64,000 nt of DNA, from positions 1,178,001-1,242,000 of the forward strand of contig JAMWBK010000011.1 in the NCBI GenBank assembly GCA_029953675.1. Direction: 5' to 3'. Below the pieces are notes generated by a model. That model had not been told where the DNA came from. It was given only the letters and a program-made list of their open reading frames with translations, and searched no databases. Shown here in pieces: positions 11,149 to 23,165 of this stretch; position 1 is the stretch's first letter; every line of letters starts with the position of its first letter. Origin of the DNA: Rhodosorus marinus (Eukaryota; Rhodophyta; Stylonematophyceae; Stylonematales; Stylonemataceae). The position numbers and the translations under genes are program-made.

Positions 11149-12984
11149 ATGGACGTGGGTACCGGCGAGATTGAGATTGTGGCAGAGGATGGACCACGGT
11201 TTGGGTTGGTTGGTGGGAGCAGAACGAGAAGAAGGAGGGGTGTTGTTGCAGTGGATTCAGGGCCTAAGGAGGTAGGTATTGGGTTCATGCTGGGCTTTGG
11301 GTTCGTCGTCTGGAAATGTTCTAAACGAGTGGCTGTGGAATGGGTTCAGGTGGTTTCTATTTTGTCGGATGACGAGTCGGTTGATACTCGACCGGGTCAA
11401 GCTCCAAGGAAAAGGCTGAGGAGCCAAACATCGAGCGATACCCTTGCTGGTCAAGAAAATGGTGATAGCTCGGAGATACAGGTCGTGGTCTCAACACCAG
11501 AGCAGAGAGGTGCGAGCAATAACCAGACTCCACCATGTAGAACCGTTTCCACTGTACCAGGAAGTGTCAATAGCCAGAGCGACACTGCGGAAATGTCTCT
11601 GGGCCCAAACCCGGAAGCCCCGCCTGCGGGGTCTGACGAGGTCGAGACGGTGAATATTATTCGGAGGCGTGGTGCTGGCGATGTTGCAGCAGTATCCGCG
11701 TCGGATGCGCAGCACTCCGGCGAACGCTTCAGGGTGATCGATGGTAACGCCGGACCTATGGCCCACGACTTTATGGATCCGGGAGTACTCAATTCCATCG
11801 TGGTTTTGTTCTACAGGCCGCTTGGTAAGGATTGGTCGAGAAAACGGCTCGCTGCAGACTCCGCATGAGACTACTAATGGCGACCATCATCACGCCCATC
11901 TCAACAGTGTCTTGGGTATGTGCGGTCCGGGTGCGATTGAATCTGGAATATGGTCGCTAGAAGACGCTGAAATTTTTTTTTTGTTTCGTTTGCAGGTTGG
12001 TCAACCGATGACGACGATGAATACATGCCGGGAGTGGATCCGTTTGCTGATGCAGCGCTTGCCCATCAGATGTTGGATTTGAGCGAGTCCGAACTTGATG
12101 CACTGGGGGGAACTGATTTCCCAGATGGATTTCCCACTGCTTATGCTAGGGGCACAGCACAAGCGCTTCGCGCACGTCACGGAGGTGGCGACCGAGGTAA
12201 CCCTTTTTGCTCAATGTGTTTGAACCTCCCGCTGCAAACTCATCCGCGTATCGAAAGCTGAACGTTTTCTCTGAACATCTGCGCTCCGCAGGAGCTCCCG
12301 TAAGCGTTTCGAGCAGACGACCACCTGTTAGAGCTTCAGGAACGAGACGTCGTGTTGAAGACAGTATGAGGCGTCTCAATGCACAGCAAAATCCAGGACT
12401 GCCGAGATTGCTGTGGCAGCGAGACAGTGCTCTCCAAGGTGGTGGCGGATATGCTGCGATGTGGCTGGGGGAGTTGGCGCGTTGGGCAATGCAGGAAGAC
12501 GCTAATGATACAACTGATCCTGACTACGAGGCCAATCTCCGGTTGGACGATTCTGTCCCAGTGCGAAGGGGAGCGACACAGGAGCAGATTCGGGCGATCG
12601 AGTCCACTACAGTTCAAGAATCAGATTTGAAAGACCTGGTACGACTCGTTCCATATCCGATTGATTGACCATTGCCTTCCCTACACGTGACTTTGGCTAA
12701 CGGTTTCTTTGTGATAAATGTTTGGCAGTGCTCGATTTGCATAAGCCCTTTCACCAAACGTGGGAAGTTGAAACGCCTACCTTGTGGGCACGGCTTTCAC
12801 ATAGTAGGTTGATTTCTTAAAAGCGATTGCCCCGCTCGAAAACTCGAGAGTGCAAAAAGACTAAATCTAAAATGGCGCTGTGCTCTCTCTTGTTTCGCAG
12901 AGGTGCATCTCGAAGTGGCTGAAGATCAATTCCAACTGCCCAAACTGTAAGCGACGTTTGGATGGATCACCGAGCGACAGCTGA
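11149..12984 (+). CDS. RING-H2 finger protein, probable E3 ubiquitin ligase
   Basis: Seven exons: 11149-11271, 11350-11743, 11817-11915, 11996-12196, 12292-12638, 12729-12803 and 12901-12984, giving 440 residues with no internal stop. The last two exons encode a complete RING-H2: CSICISPFTKRGKL, then LPCGHGFH, RCISKWL and CPNCKRRL, i.e. C-x2-C ... C-x-H-x2-H-x2-C ... C-x2-C. Such domains bind two zinc ions and recruit a ubiquitin-loaded E2. The preceding 390 residues are low-complexity and charged (SDDES, SQTSSDT, STDDDDEY) with no other domain I recognise, as in many plant RING-H2 ligases. The small third exon was chosen over read-through because the two flanking 73- and 80-bp introns keep frame. 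Substrates are unknown. Confidence 0.85.
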
Positions 12985-13113
12985 GTAGAGTGGGGCCGTC
13001 GTCTATGAAGTCATTGGCGCTGGTAGTAAACACCAGGTGAACATGTGCCAACGCGCCTGTTGCTGCATAGCAACGACGTGTGTGGCAGTCCACGTGGCCG
13101 TATAATTAGGTGC

Positions 13114-13920
13114 CTATTCTGTCCGGCCCTCCGTTCGTTGCTGCCTGAAGAACTGGCGTAGAAGATTGGACGACTCCGCGGCCAATAGGCCGCCCGATAT
13201 TTTCACCTCGTGAAAGGGATGCTTCACGGATGGTACCGATATCTGTAGGCAGAAGCTTGGCGCTTAACTATGTAAATGTAATTATCACCATGTGAATCCT
13301 GGAATGGCCTTAGAGGACAGATCTTACCCAGCTGTGAACTGCACCCATGCGCAAGTCGTCCGCTCCGTACTTGAGTTTAGCTACCCTGGCGAGTTGTATC
13401 GCACCCAGGCACATAAGGCACGGTTCGAGCGTACAGTAAATAACCGAACCAAGGAGCCTCCAGTTGTTGGCAGTGGCCATGGCACTCCTCAAACACTCCA
13501 TCTCAGCGTGGCACGTGCAGTCCATCTTATTGTGCACTCGGTTTCTGCCCATCGATAATATCTCACCGTCCTCGGAGACCAGGACGCATCCAACTGGAAC
13601 CTCTCCTTCGTCATAGGCCAACTTGACTCAAAAGATGCAGAGAAGCTTTGGTTAGAAGGCGGGCAGTGTTAGGTTGAGACTAAAGTGCATAGCTACCTTT
13701 GCCTGCTCTAGAGCCAAGTTCATAAACCTGTAGTCACGCTTGGCATCACAGAATGAAACCACTCTCCTCTTCCATCAGTAGAGGCCCCATGCATTGACGA
13801 GAAGCTTGAGAGATCTCCCACCTCATGAAACTCGCACGTCAACCGTTCCGATGGACATCGAGCCCGTCGTAGAGGCGATATCCCGAGAACGAAACTAACA
13901 GACGATGACCTGGACAGCAT
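13114..13920 (-). CDS. tRNA-specific adenosine deaminase, TadA type
   Basis: Converts the wobble adenosine of a tRNA (tRNA-Arg in bacteria and plastids) to inosine. Four exons on the minus strand: 13920-13822, 13738-13697, 13621-13328 and 13242-13114, giving 187 residues. The order is TadA-like throughout: YRFMNLALEQAK, AYDEGEVPVGCVLV, CHAEME (zinc His85 and catalytic Glu87), TLEPCLMCLGAIQ (zinc Cys115 and Cys118), MGAVHSW, then HPFHEVKISGGLLAAESSNL and a short helix. The N-terminus MLSRSSSVSFVLGISPLRRAR suggests organelle targeting, and the bacterial-type sequence favours the plastid enzyme over cytosolic Tad2; this is inference. The 3' exon was placed because it restores the conserved C-terminal helix in frame. 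Confidence 0.9.
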
Positions 13921-14904
13921 GATTTACTTCAGTCTCAGACGAGTCAGCTCGAGGTCTTTGCAAGCTTTGCGTGCGATGATCACATCAACGATTGTCCTAC
14001 AAAACACCTAGCTCTTGAGAACATTTCAAACTATGCCGGCTTAGATGGAGATCTGGATGGCTACAACTGAGCACCAGGGGTTGGACAAGGTATCTTTTCG
14101 CAGAATTTAGAGTGATATTTCCGCTTGAGAGTGCTCAGGAATTGCTGACTTTTCGCAACGGCTTCAACTCACCGAACATCGGCACTTTTACTTGGGTTTT
14201 CAAACCAATGTCGACGGTCATTCGGGTACTGAGAAGCAGGATAGTGTGAACCTGGGGTCAGATCAAGCACCAAGAACGTGATACCAGAAGTAAAACATTT
14301 CTCCGCAGATTCGGTAGCCGTCATGTCGAGACTCAACAAAAGTACTCCGGTTTACCTAAAACCGCCTCCTACTCAAACCACCGACTGAATAAACAAGAAC
14401 ACCAAAAGCCTTCCACACCTTGAATATTACAACAAAATAGATGGACAAAATGTTCCCATGGATCCATCACCTAAATAGACACAACACTCAACAACTACGA
14501 AGTAGAAAAACCAATTAAAATAGACAGCATTCAAGTCCCAATCCGCCCAGAAAGAACACAGCTGAAATGAGGACACGTGCAATTTAACAATTGATCAAAT
14601 TTTAGATTCAAGACAAGCGTCATATTATAATTGGTAGAACAACGACGGGCGTGAATAGGGGAAACTCGAGTTAGTTTCGAAGAGTACTAGTCGTGGGGCA
14701 GTTTGCTAGATGGGATTTGGTGAGGGAAAGGGACAGGGAATGTACTTTGAATAGAAAACGGAGTGCTTTTGAGGGGTTTCGGATGGTCTTGCTGATATAG
14801 ACGATTCTTGGATTGCGCAGATTTCTTTGTAGCTGTTTGGTTCCTTCTTTTTTTTGGTCGAGGAGGAATTTAGTGGATTGGCTTTGAGTTGTTTTACTGC
14901 GAGA
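13921..14904. other. Divergent intergenic region
   Basis: About 1 kb between the TadA gene (-) and the eIF2-gamma gene (+), expected to hold both promoters. 14340-14640 is A/C-rich and 14800-14900 T-rich on the plus strand. No open frame or RNA was recognised. Confidence 0.45.
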
Positions 14905-17223
14905 ATGGAGGACGGATTGGCGGTTCAGGATCTTTCGAAGCTTGAGATTGACAAGCTCACGCCATTAACAGCAGAGGTGGGAGGCTGGTTGATATGAGAT
15001 TCCCTTTGCTGGTTATCTTGCGCTATGCAGATTGCTTATCTGGTTTGGTGCATTGCCAATTGCGTAGGTTATTTCACGACAGGCGACGATCAACTGTGGT
15101 ACGATTGGGCATGTGGCTCATGGAAAGTCTACACTCGTCAAGGCGCTCTCTGGGGTAGACACCGCAAAGTTTAAGAGGGAACGAGAGCGAAACAATACGA
15201 TCGAACTTGGCTATGCGAACGCAAAGCTGTACAAGTGTTCAAAAACGGATTGCCCTAGACCGGCATGCTACCGGGCGTACTCATCAGATAAGGAAGATCA
15301 TCCACTATGCGAGGTCAGATTGGTCTTTCAACGTTTACTTACAGAAATAGATACTCAGGATGCGGTCTCAAGCAGACTTCCATTGAAAGCGAACCAGGCT
15401 GAATTCTTTTATTCTCCCATCCACCTCCGACCAGGTCCCGGGATGTGACTCAAGCATGAATCTTCTTCGTCACATTAGCTTTGTTGACTGCCCCGGACAC
15501 GACATTCTCATGGCAACCATGCTCAACGGAGTCGCAGTTATGGACGCTGCACTTATGCTGATTTCTGGGAATGAACCATGCCCACAGCCCCAGACCTCGG
15601 AGCATCTAGCAGCTATTGATGTCATGCAGCTTGAAAATATCATCATCATCCAGGTAAGAAACCTTGTTCATTCCAATCAATTCGCTCCTTTCAACGAGTC
15701 CATTGCCCTATTGAGCATTCAAACTTTGCTTTCGTCTCCGTCATTGTATTGCGTAACAGAATAAGATCGACTTGGTCAACGAACAGACAGCTGAGAATCA
15801 GTACAAGGACATTCTAGAATTCGTACAGGGCACAATCGCTGAAGGCTCACCCGTGATTCCAATTTCCGCGCAGCTAAAGTACAACGTTGACGTCGTGGTG
15901 GAGTACTTGATCAAGAAGGTATGATTTCTGCAAACCAACCATCACGGACGAGATATCTCATCCGGTCATGAAGCAAAGGGAGCCCCGCTTTGTTGGGACT
16001 GGATTTATCCCACAAGGACGTGGACGTTGTGCTGCGATCACCCGAACGATGTATCATCACGAACTAGATCCCTGAGCTGATTTGTGAGCCTACTTGTGTG
16101 ACTTCCTCCGGACTCGATTGGGGAATACTCAGGTCCCAATTCCAATGAGAGACTTTGAGAGTCCTGCGAGAATGACCGTCATCCGATCGTTCGATGTCAA
16201 CAAGCCTGGTGAAGAAGTTGAAGGGCTCAAAGGTGGTGTTGCTGGTGGATCCATTACACGAGGCGTCATTCGAGTTGGACAAACGATTGAGGTAAGAGCT
16301 TTTCCATCTGGGGCCGGCGAGTTCCAGCGCGTTAGTTGTGCTTGTGAGTATAGCGAAGCTCTAAGAACGGAATCTTTCAATTGATTCAGTTCCGACCTGG
16401 AGTTTGGGGAACCAGCCAAAAAGGAGAAGTTATCTGCCAGCCTATTGTAACGACAGTTCAATCTATGCATGCAGAGAAGAACAGACTACAATACGCGATC
16501 CCTGGTGGTCTCATTGGAGTGGGTACCCTGATTGACCCAAGTCTGACAAGAGCGAATAGACTTAGTGGACAGGTAGGAACGGCTTGATATGGAGTTATCT
16601 GCTCTTAAACAGACAACCGAGTCTCAACGCCGTTTTGTTTTTGGTTTTGTAGATCTTGGGAGCCGTTGGGACATTGCCGGCTGTCTATGTCGAACTCAGC
16701 GTCAACTACTTTCTTCTGCGACGACTGATCGGAGTAAAATCTGAGGGAGAGGATGGCCCTGCCAAGGTGCGACGCGACTTAACAAGAAACAAGACTCATC
16801 TGTTTGAAAGCAAAGACTGAGATGATGGCTTCTCGTTTTGTAGGTTCAAAAGCTTGTCAAGCATGAGTTCCTCAACCTCAACGTTGGATCAAGCGTGGCC
16901 GGAGGCAGTGTTTTATATGCCAAGAAGGGTCGTGCTCGGCTCGCTTTGAAGACACCCGTTTGCACGGAGATTGTAGGCTGCCCCGATCATCAAGCTCTTT
17001 GACCTAAAAGTGAAGCGCAACTCCATCTAACTTGAATTTGAACTTGTACGTTGTCTACTTTGCTTTCTGGTTGCAGGGTGAGAAGATCGCAATGTCAAGA
17101 AGAATAGGACAAAGTTGGAGACTGATTGGATGGGGTGAGATTACGGAGGGTGTCGAGGTCACTTTGAGAACACCTGCTCACGGGCATGACGATGAACATG
17201 AAGACGAGGAGCTCGAAAACTAG
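14905..17223 (+). CDS. Translation initiation factor eIF2 subunit gamma
   Basis: GTPase subunit of eIF2, which carries initiator Met-tRNA to the 40S ribosome. Nine exons: 14905-14976, 15068-15313, 15435-15653, 15760-15918, 16133-16291, 16390-16572, 16653-16766, 16844-16972 and 17077-17223, total 475 residues, near the family length. Visible: [13 protein letters not shown] at the start, G1 GHVAHGKST (38-46), the eukaryotic zinc-knuckle segment [13 protein letters not shown]3 DCPGHD (124-129), [17 protein letters not shown]4 NKID (180-183), [32 protein letters not shown] and RLIGWGEI. The C-terminus is an extra acidic, His-rich tail ([11 protein letters not shown]). GHVAHGKST with the Cys segment excludes EF-Tu and SelB. 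The fourth intron (214 bp) is unusually long for this region. Confidence 0.97.
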
Positions 17224-18214
17224 GGTCACAACGCTGAATTCTAAAATTAGGAGTTGGGGAGAGAAAAGCCGTTGGTGTTGTGTCTTGAGTTGCTGACATA
17301 GTGAGCTCCGCAACCACCAACTGCTTCAGATGGAACGCTGCTGGAGCTGTTCCTGTTAAGCACAGGCTCTAGGTCGAGGATGGACTCCCTCGAGGGAGAC
17401 GAGCGAGGATGAACGGGAAAACATGTAGCTTCAGTGCGAGTCTGGATTCAATAAAATTTGTCAAAGAAAATACTTCGTGCACCTGTCCTAGCGCGCATGC
17501 TCTGCAACCTGCTGCACCTCAAGTCTGATAAGGAAGCAAATCCTCTGCCCTAGCGACAAGGGAGAGGAGTGAGGTCAAAACCGCAATCACGCATCGATGT
17601 CTGGTCTCTCTTCCCTGAGACTATCAGAGGGATGCAGAGTAGCCGCGCAGCTCGATTTCCGCGCAGGCCGTTACAAGCTCGCCTACCCGCGTCTGGATTG
17701 GGATTCCCATCGAACCCCTATACGAAGGGATGGATTCCACCTCGCAGCCTCGGTTTCTTTACTATTTGGAACCGCATTCGTTGCCCAATAGCTTCTGAAT
17801 CGTACTGTGAAGACAATATCACGACAAACAGAACATACGGACGAGGAGATGACGAGAAACCAGAGCCGAACAACGCTTTCGCTGGTGGATAGACTATCGC
17901 CAGAGTCCCAACCGTGCGGCTGCTATTGATTCGCATTTGTCAACTTCCTCGACTTCCATGACGGAGGAAGAGGGCTCACACATCACATTGATCAACTGCA
18001 GCCCGTTAAAAGCCAGTTGACTGGAGACTAATTCGCTTCGACTGACGCATTGTTGGTTTGCAGCGGTTGTCCATCCTCTTCAAGCTCGGCGGGTATCGTA
18101 ACGTCCATGAAGTTGGTCTTCTTCGTTGGATGTTTTGAATGTGAAGAGATAATCACCTTGACGACGAGTGACGTCCCCATGATTTTGGGATTGTTTTGGT
18201 TTTAGTGGAATCTA
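17224..18214. other. Intergenic region
   Basis: About 1 kb between two plus-strand genes. Short open frames have no family resemblance. It should hold the eIF2-gamma 3' end and the XRN promoter; nothing specific was recognised. Confidence 0.4.
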
Positions 18215-20303
18215 ATGGGTATTACTGGATTTCAGAAATGGATTCGTACGACGTTTCCTGAGGCTGTTGATGATGTACCCAAATCCGCTGCGGATAGGTT
18301 TGACTACGTGTGTATCGACATGAACCATGTCATTCACAGCGTTGCGAATCGGTCTCCGGACCATCGACGACTTGCTATTCTCTTATTTGCTGAGCTAGAT
18401 AGATTGTTGAAGACATGCTGGCCGCTCAAGGCCGTCATTCTCGCGATGGATGGACCCGCGCCACTGGCAAAGGTAGCGACGGCAAGGAAAAGGAGAGAAC
18501 AGTACGTCAGTAGGAAGCAATATAACAGTGCAAGCGGACACGACTATTATCTTGAGTTTACTCCGGGTATGGAATCAGACTCAAACGGTCAAAAAACTGT
18601 TCCTTGGACACGCTTCACCTGACCAGGTATCAACCTTGACGAAACTAGGGACCGAGATTATGCACCAGCTCAGCAACGCGATTGAGTATTTCATATGCCA
18701 GAGACTCCTGAATCGATCAAAGTTCGGCAAAATCGACTTCATATTCTCTGGTTCGAACGTGCATGGCGAGGGAGAGATCAAGATTTTGGATTACCTCAAC
18801 TTATGTGTCGTTCCCAAAGACGAGAATTCGTCCGTGGTCATCATCGGAGGGGATTCAGATATTATCCTACAGGCTCTCTGCACTCCCCAGATCTATAATT
18901 TCTTCGTCTTCGTTCGAGGTGGAGGCACAAGTAGCTGCGTTTCCGTTCGGTTGCTTGGTAGGTGCGTTAACCTCTTCCTCCTCTCCCTCAGATCTTCCCC
19001 GGCGTGTCTTTCCGGAAAGGATTATACGGCTTGAAGCAATCACCGTTCGACAGACTCAGCTTGAAGGCGCAGGGATCCATCTTCAAATGGATAATAGCTG
19101 CCTCCTTGGCTTTCAATGTGAGCGAGTCGTTCTACTGATTTGTCCCAAGCTGTTAAATCTGTTCCAAAAGACCCGTCGGAGAAGGCAACCGCCTGCTCCT
19201 CGTAAACCACCTGCCTAAACACGACAGATCTGGCCGTTTCCAGCCTGATCGATGAGCTTTTAGGTGACAACCAACGACTTGATTTCGTGTTGCTGTGTCT
19301 TCTAAGCGGTAACGACTACCTCCCAAAGCTGCGTGGGTACAACATGTCCAAAGCGATAAAGAGATATAGTCGGATTAGGATGAGGACGAAGAAGAGCGTC
19401 ATTGGCGGACCTCCCTTGGGCATCAACTGGGAAACATTTTGTCATGTCATCGACAAGCACAATCACATGGCAAAGATGGCAAAGGCCTCCCGGCTGTCGT
19501 CGTCGGTGAACGCCTTTCCTTCGGGGTCACCACACGAGGAGGACGGGGAAGATATTGATGGATTTGATGACGATGAGCTCGAAGATGAAGCCGTTTCTAC
19601 TGGTAATTACGACGTGGAGATGTATCTGAAGGGTCTTTTATGGAACATGCAGATGTACATTGATGGCTATCCTCCAGATCAACTGTTCTACTATCGGTTC
19701 AAGTACGCGCCACCCGTCGATGCGGTTCTGGAGTACTTTCTGGAGAAAGGAACGTCGACTCAGGTGAACCTCCCGGTCTCAAATAGACCAGCGATCACAT
19801 CCCAACTTGCCCTCACCCTCATGCTCCCCAGCGCTGCGTGGAGCCTTGCTCCACAGCTTCTCCAGCCGCTCGTCAAGTCTGGCGCATCAATTAGCGACTT
19901 TGTGGAGGTTAAGAGCAGGGTTCGACAGATCCCATTCAGCAAGTACGAATACAAGGAGAGAATGAGGCTCCGCGCAGGAGTAGCATGGAGATATAGAAAC
20001 GGTTCAAAACCAGGTACGCGTCAGAGCATTGGCTGTTTGAATATTTGGCCTTGTAAAGATCGAATTGCTCAAGTTCCAATCCGGTTCTTGGGCCATTACG
20101 TTATAGGAACCTTCAAGCGGCCAACACGTCCAATGAATGACAAGCGTTTCAAGGGCTTGCCTCTAGGTCTAACGCAGAGAACTCCGTTTCAAGTGACCAA
20201 CTCGCCACCCCTTCGAACGTGGAGCGGTGTGTCGTACAGCTTGAACGGGAGCGATACCAGCGAGGAAAAGACCGTGAAGAATGCGTTTTCCAAGTATAGA
20301 TAG
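18215..20303 (+). CDS. XRN-family 5'-3' exoribonuclease, short form
   Basis: Predicted processive 5'-3' exonuclease on monophosphorylated RNA. Proposed exons: 18215-18566, 18649-18918, 18992-19117, 19228-20013 and 20107-20303 (576 residues in one frame). XRN_N features in order: MGITGFQKWIRTTFP, DMNHVIH, MDGPAPLAKVATARKRRE, TPGTEIMHQL (needs the acceptor at 18647-18648), GEGEIKILDY, IIGGDSDIIL and LLCLLSGNDYLPKL; the acidic residues of these motifs form the metal centre. An acidic insert DGEDIDGFDDDELEDE follows. At about 576 residues it is much shorter than Xrn1 or Rat1 and lacks their long C-terminal parts. Exon boundaries between 18919 and 19227 are uncertain: the stretch between GGDSD and SGNDY does not resemble the usual family linker. 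Convergent with CDC16, 71 bp apart. Confidence 0.8.
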
Positions 20304-20374
20304 GACGACAAAGAGGGTGTAGATCACAGGAACAAAAGAGTGCCTACCCCCCGGCTTGGAGGCGACAGTTTCGG

Positions 20375-22412
20375 TTAGGCTTCAAGCGGGAGGAGGTTGA
20401 CCTCTTTGAGGGCAGATTCGACAAGCATCTGCACCGTTGTCGTCATATTCAGCTTCCCACGGAGTGACTGGTGGTAGAAGACCACTGCTTTCGAGACGTT
20501 CCCCTCGCCGTGGTAAGTCATGGCCAAAGCTGCAGTTGTCGTCTGGCAGGTTGGGTTTAGCGCTTGGGCGTTCAAGTACATCTCCCTTGCCTTGGAATAT
20601 GACCGCTGGCGCCTGAGGACATGGCCTAGGCCCAAGTAGGTCGCTACCAGCAAGTCTTCATCCTCTGCACAACTGGAGCAGAGCAAAACCGCAGATAGCG
20701 TTGAATGTGAGTAATTATGTATGTAAATGAAGCGCAGTATTAGGATGGATGCCCTACGGTTTCAGCTCTTCCAACGCCTTGTGGAAATAGGTTCCTGCGG
20801 TTTCAAGGTCACCTGCCTGGTAAGAAAGGACACCCAGCTCGTACAGGGGAGTTGGATCCCAAGCGGCGATCTCCCGGGCCATGCTCAAGTACTTGATGGC
20901 GTGACTAATCAAGTTCAGGCGTGCGTATTCCATTCCGGAATAAATGAGCGGCAAGTGGCTAGCTGGCATTAATCTCGCCGCCGTGCGATACGCCGCAAGA
21001 GCTCCGTCGCTGTCGTCCTGCACGGACAGGACGTGCCCAAGCGCAATCCATGCTGGGCCAAACTGAGGATCGAAAGCAGTCGCTTTTTGCAGATACCTGC
21101 AGGTGATGGACGCGGTAATCCATTGTTATCATCGAATTAGGCAGTAGTGGGATATGCCAGGTTTGTCGGATGTCTTCATACGTACCTCTTTGCCTTGTCT
21201 TCCTGTTTGTTCTGTAAATAGTAGTAACCGATCGCCAGGAATGATATCTTCGTCTGCGGGAACTGGTCCTCGAGCCTGTGGGAAACGCTAAAGAGGTCCG
21301 AGCCGCTAGCCTCAAATGTCGCGGCGAGGTGAAGTAGGATCCAGTGCTCCCCTCGCTCAACCAAGTGAATGGCATCGGACGTCATTTTCATACAAGATCT
21401 GTACTTGTGTTGTGCGAACGCGTGTCTCGCAGTCAGATATCTTAACCATGGCCCACCGGAATGACCGCAGTTATCACGTAGAATTCGGAGATTCTCTTCA
21501 AACATGTCCTGGATAGATGTGGAAGCAAGTAAGCGCCTGGGATTCAGAGGCGTCATTCATATTGACCAATGCGGAGGGGAGAGACGCACCGATTTGCTTG
21601 GGTCTGAAGCGACTGAGAAACAGACATAGTAGCTCTGAATCCAAGCGTCATTCTGTTGAATATCAAGTTGCTTGATGAGGCTCAGCGCATCTTCCTGGTT
21701 GATCAGTGCCGCCGTGACGAGCCGTTCGAATGCCTGAACACATCGGTAATCTCGCTTGACGGCTTCCTTGTACCTTTTTGTGGCGCATTGGCGGAAGAGG
21801 AGAGCATGAGATTCGATTAGCAGCTTGCTGCTGTTTCCAAAAGGTGAAAGTCGCTAGACACACACCAGTTTGCCGCGCTGGAGGTGTTTTCCAAGGCCTC
21901 CAGAGCGGAAGCTCGGATGACACATATACCAGAGCTGATCGATTTCTCAGCAGATATTTCATCCTGAGGTGATTCCTCAAGAACCGAAGATAAGCACTGA
22001 TCGTAGTCCTTATCGTGCAAGTAGCACTGGCCAGCAATCAGCCGAAACTCCGGCTTCAGAGGCCGCCGATCCAGTCGCTCGATTAGGTACAAAGTATACT
22101 TTACATCCTTGGCCTTTAGACTCAGTCTAATCAGATCAGCAAGTGGTTACTCCAGGTCAGAGCTTCTCATCAACAGCAAGGCGTCCGTGCGCACGCTGAA
22201 ATTACAATAGCGTACCTAGCCAACTTGAGGATCTCATCCTCGGGACATCCGGGACCGCCGTACTGAGCTTCCGCGAAGAATGAAGCAGTAGAGTACAGAC
22301 CAAGCCTAGAATATGCTTCTACTGAATCATCCATTTGTCCTGGTTTGAGTTTCAGTCCTCCAGCTCCATTCCCAGCAACAGAAAGGTTGCTAATGACAGA
22401 CTTCCTTCCCAT
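20375..22412 (-). CDS. CDC16: Anaphase-promoting complex subunit 6 (CDC16), TPR protein
   Basis: Scaffold TPR subunit of the APC/C ubiquitin ligase that drives anaphase and mitotic exit. Six minus-strand exons: 22412-22216, 22126-21866, 21773-21590, 21508-21186, 21096-20758 and 20672-20375, giving 533 residues. TPR helices run through most of the chain. Family-specific stretches are visible: AIHLVERGEHWILLHLA, SVSHRLEDQFPQTKISFLA, FGPAWIALGHVLS, ASHLPLIYSGMEYARLN, YELGVLSYQAGD and YLGLGHVLRRQRSYSKA. These follow CDC16 order rather than CDC27 or CDC23. The short start region (MGRKSVISN) is unlike other CDC16 N-termini, so an extra 5' exon is possible. The C-terminus ends soon after the last TPR, shorter than human CDC16 by about 90 residues. 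Confidence 0.88.
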
Positions 22413-23165
22413 GAGGTTCGCACAGGCTAGGCCATCGAACTGATATGGATTGGGACAGGTTCATCTTGCTAGGTGGAACGCTTTGTCCCAGCTCATAGTA
22501 GGGTTAGTCTTGGGCTACAGAGATCGATCGTGGAGCAAATATGAAGAAATAGTTCCGAGCACATACGCTGCTCCTCTTGTCATCATTACCAGGATGAGAA
22601 TTTGTATCTTCCTCGCCCTTGGCTAAGCTAGTCACCGGGACACCATTGTCCCAGGTTGGGTAACGGTCGGTATAGGGTGGTCACAGGTATCGATTGTGGG
22701 GCATATCTCAAGCCAGACTCAGAACACATATAATGCCTCTCCTAGTTCCATAGATTGATTGAAATCCGTAGCTTTCTCCCTCGATCTTGGAAGGCGTCAT
22801 CCCGCCTTGCGATGTGTTGCTTCATCGCTGATGTCGTTAGGCTGAGGAAGGGGATGGCCCTTTGGAGGTGGCTGCTTACGGAAGAGTGAGGAAAGGTGTT
22901 GGCAGATCTAGTCTAATAAATAGACTTACGTTCTCTGATATAATGAAAACCCATGGGTTCATTTTACCGTCTGTTGGTGGATGCATTGGATTTCGAGGTG
23001 GTTAGCCGACGAGTACAGACATTCACTTTGTAGAGTTGAGATGTGTAGAGTTTGGCAGTTTAGATGGGGATGGAACGTAGACGTGGACAAGGCCGACACC
23101 TTGCGGAATGGATAGGCTCGAGGAGTACTGTGCTATGAAAGCGTTGATGAACTAAAACTCGGAGA
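22413..23165. other. Divergent intergenic region
   Basis: 753 bp between the CDC16 gene (-) and the F-box-like gene (+); both promoters are expected here. Two loosely similar stretches (about 22500-22600 and 22640-22740, each ending near CACATA) suggest an old internal duplication. No gene was recognised. Confidence 0.4.

Noticed and set aside
10501-11288. Several long overlapping minus-strand frames
   Set aside because: All are Pro/Ser/Asn-rich products of a G/T-biased strand and overlap each other; no splice or family support.
11826-11868. Read-through of RING gene exon 2 to a stop near 11868
   Set aside because: Splicing at 11743/11817 and 11915/11996 uses two typical short introns and keeps the frame into the RING domain.
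13114-13920. Bacterial contamination suggested by TadA, FabF-like, GrpE and DUF218 genes
   Set aside because: All four are interrupted by spliceosomal introns and sit between eukaryote-specific genes; they are organelle-type nuclear genes.
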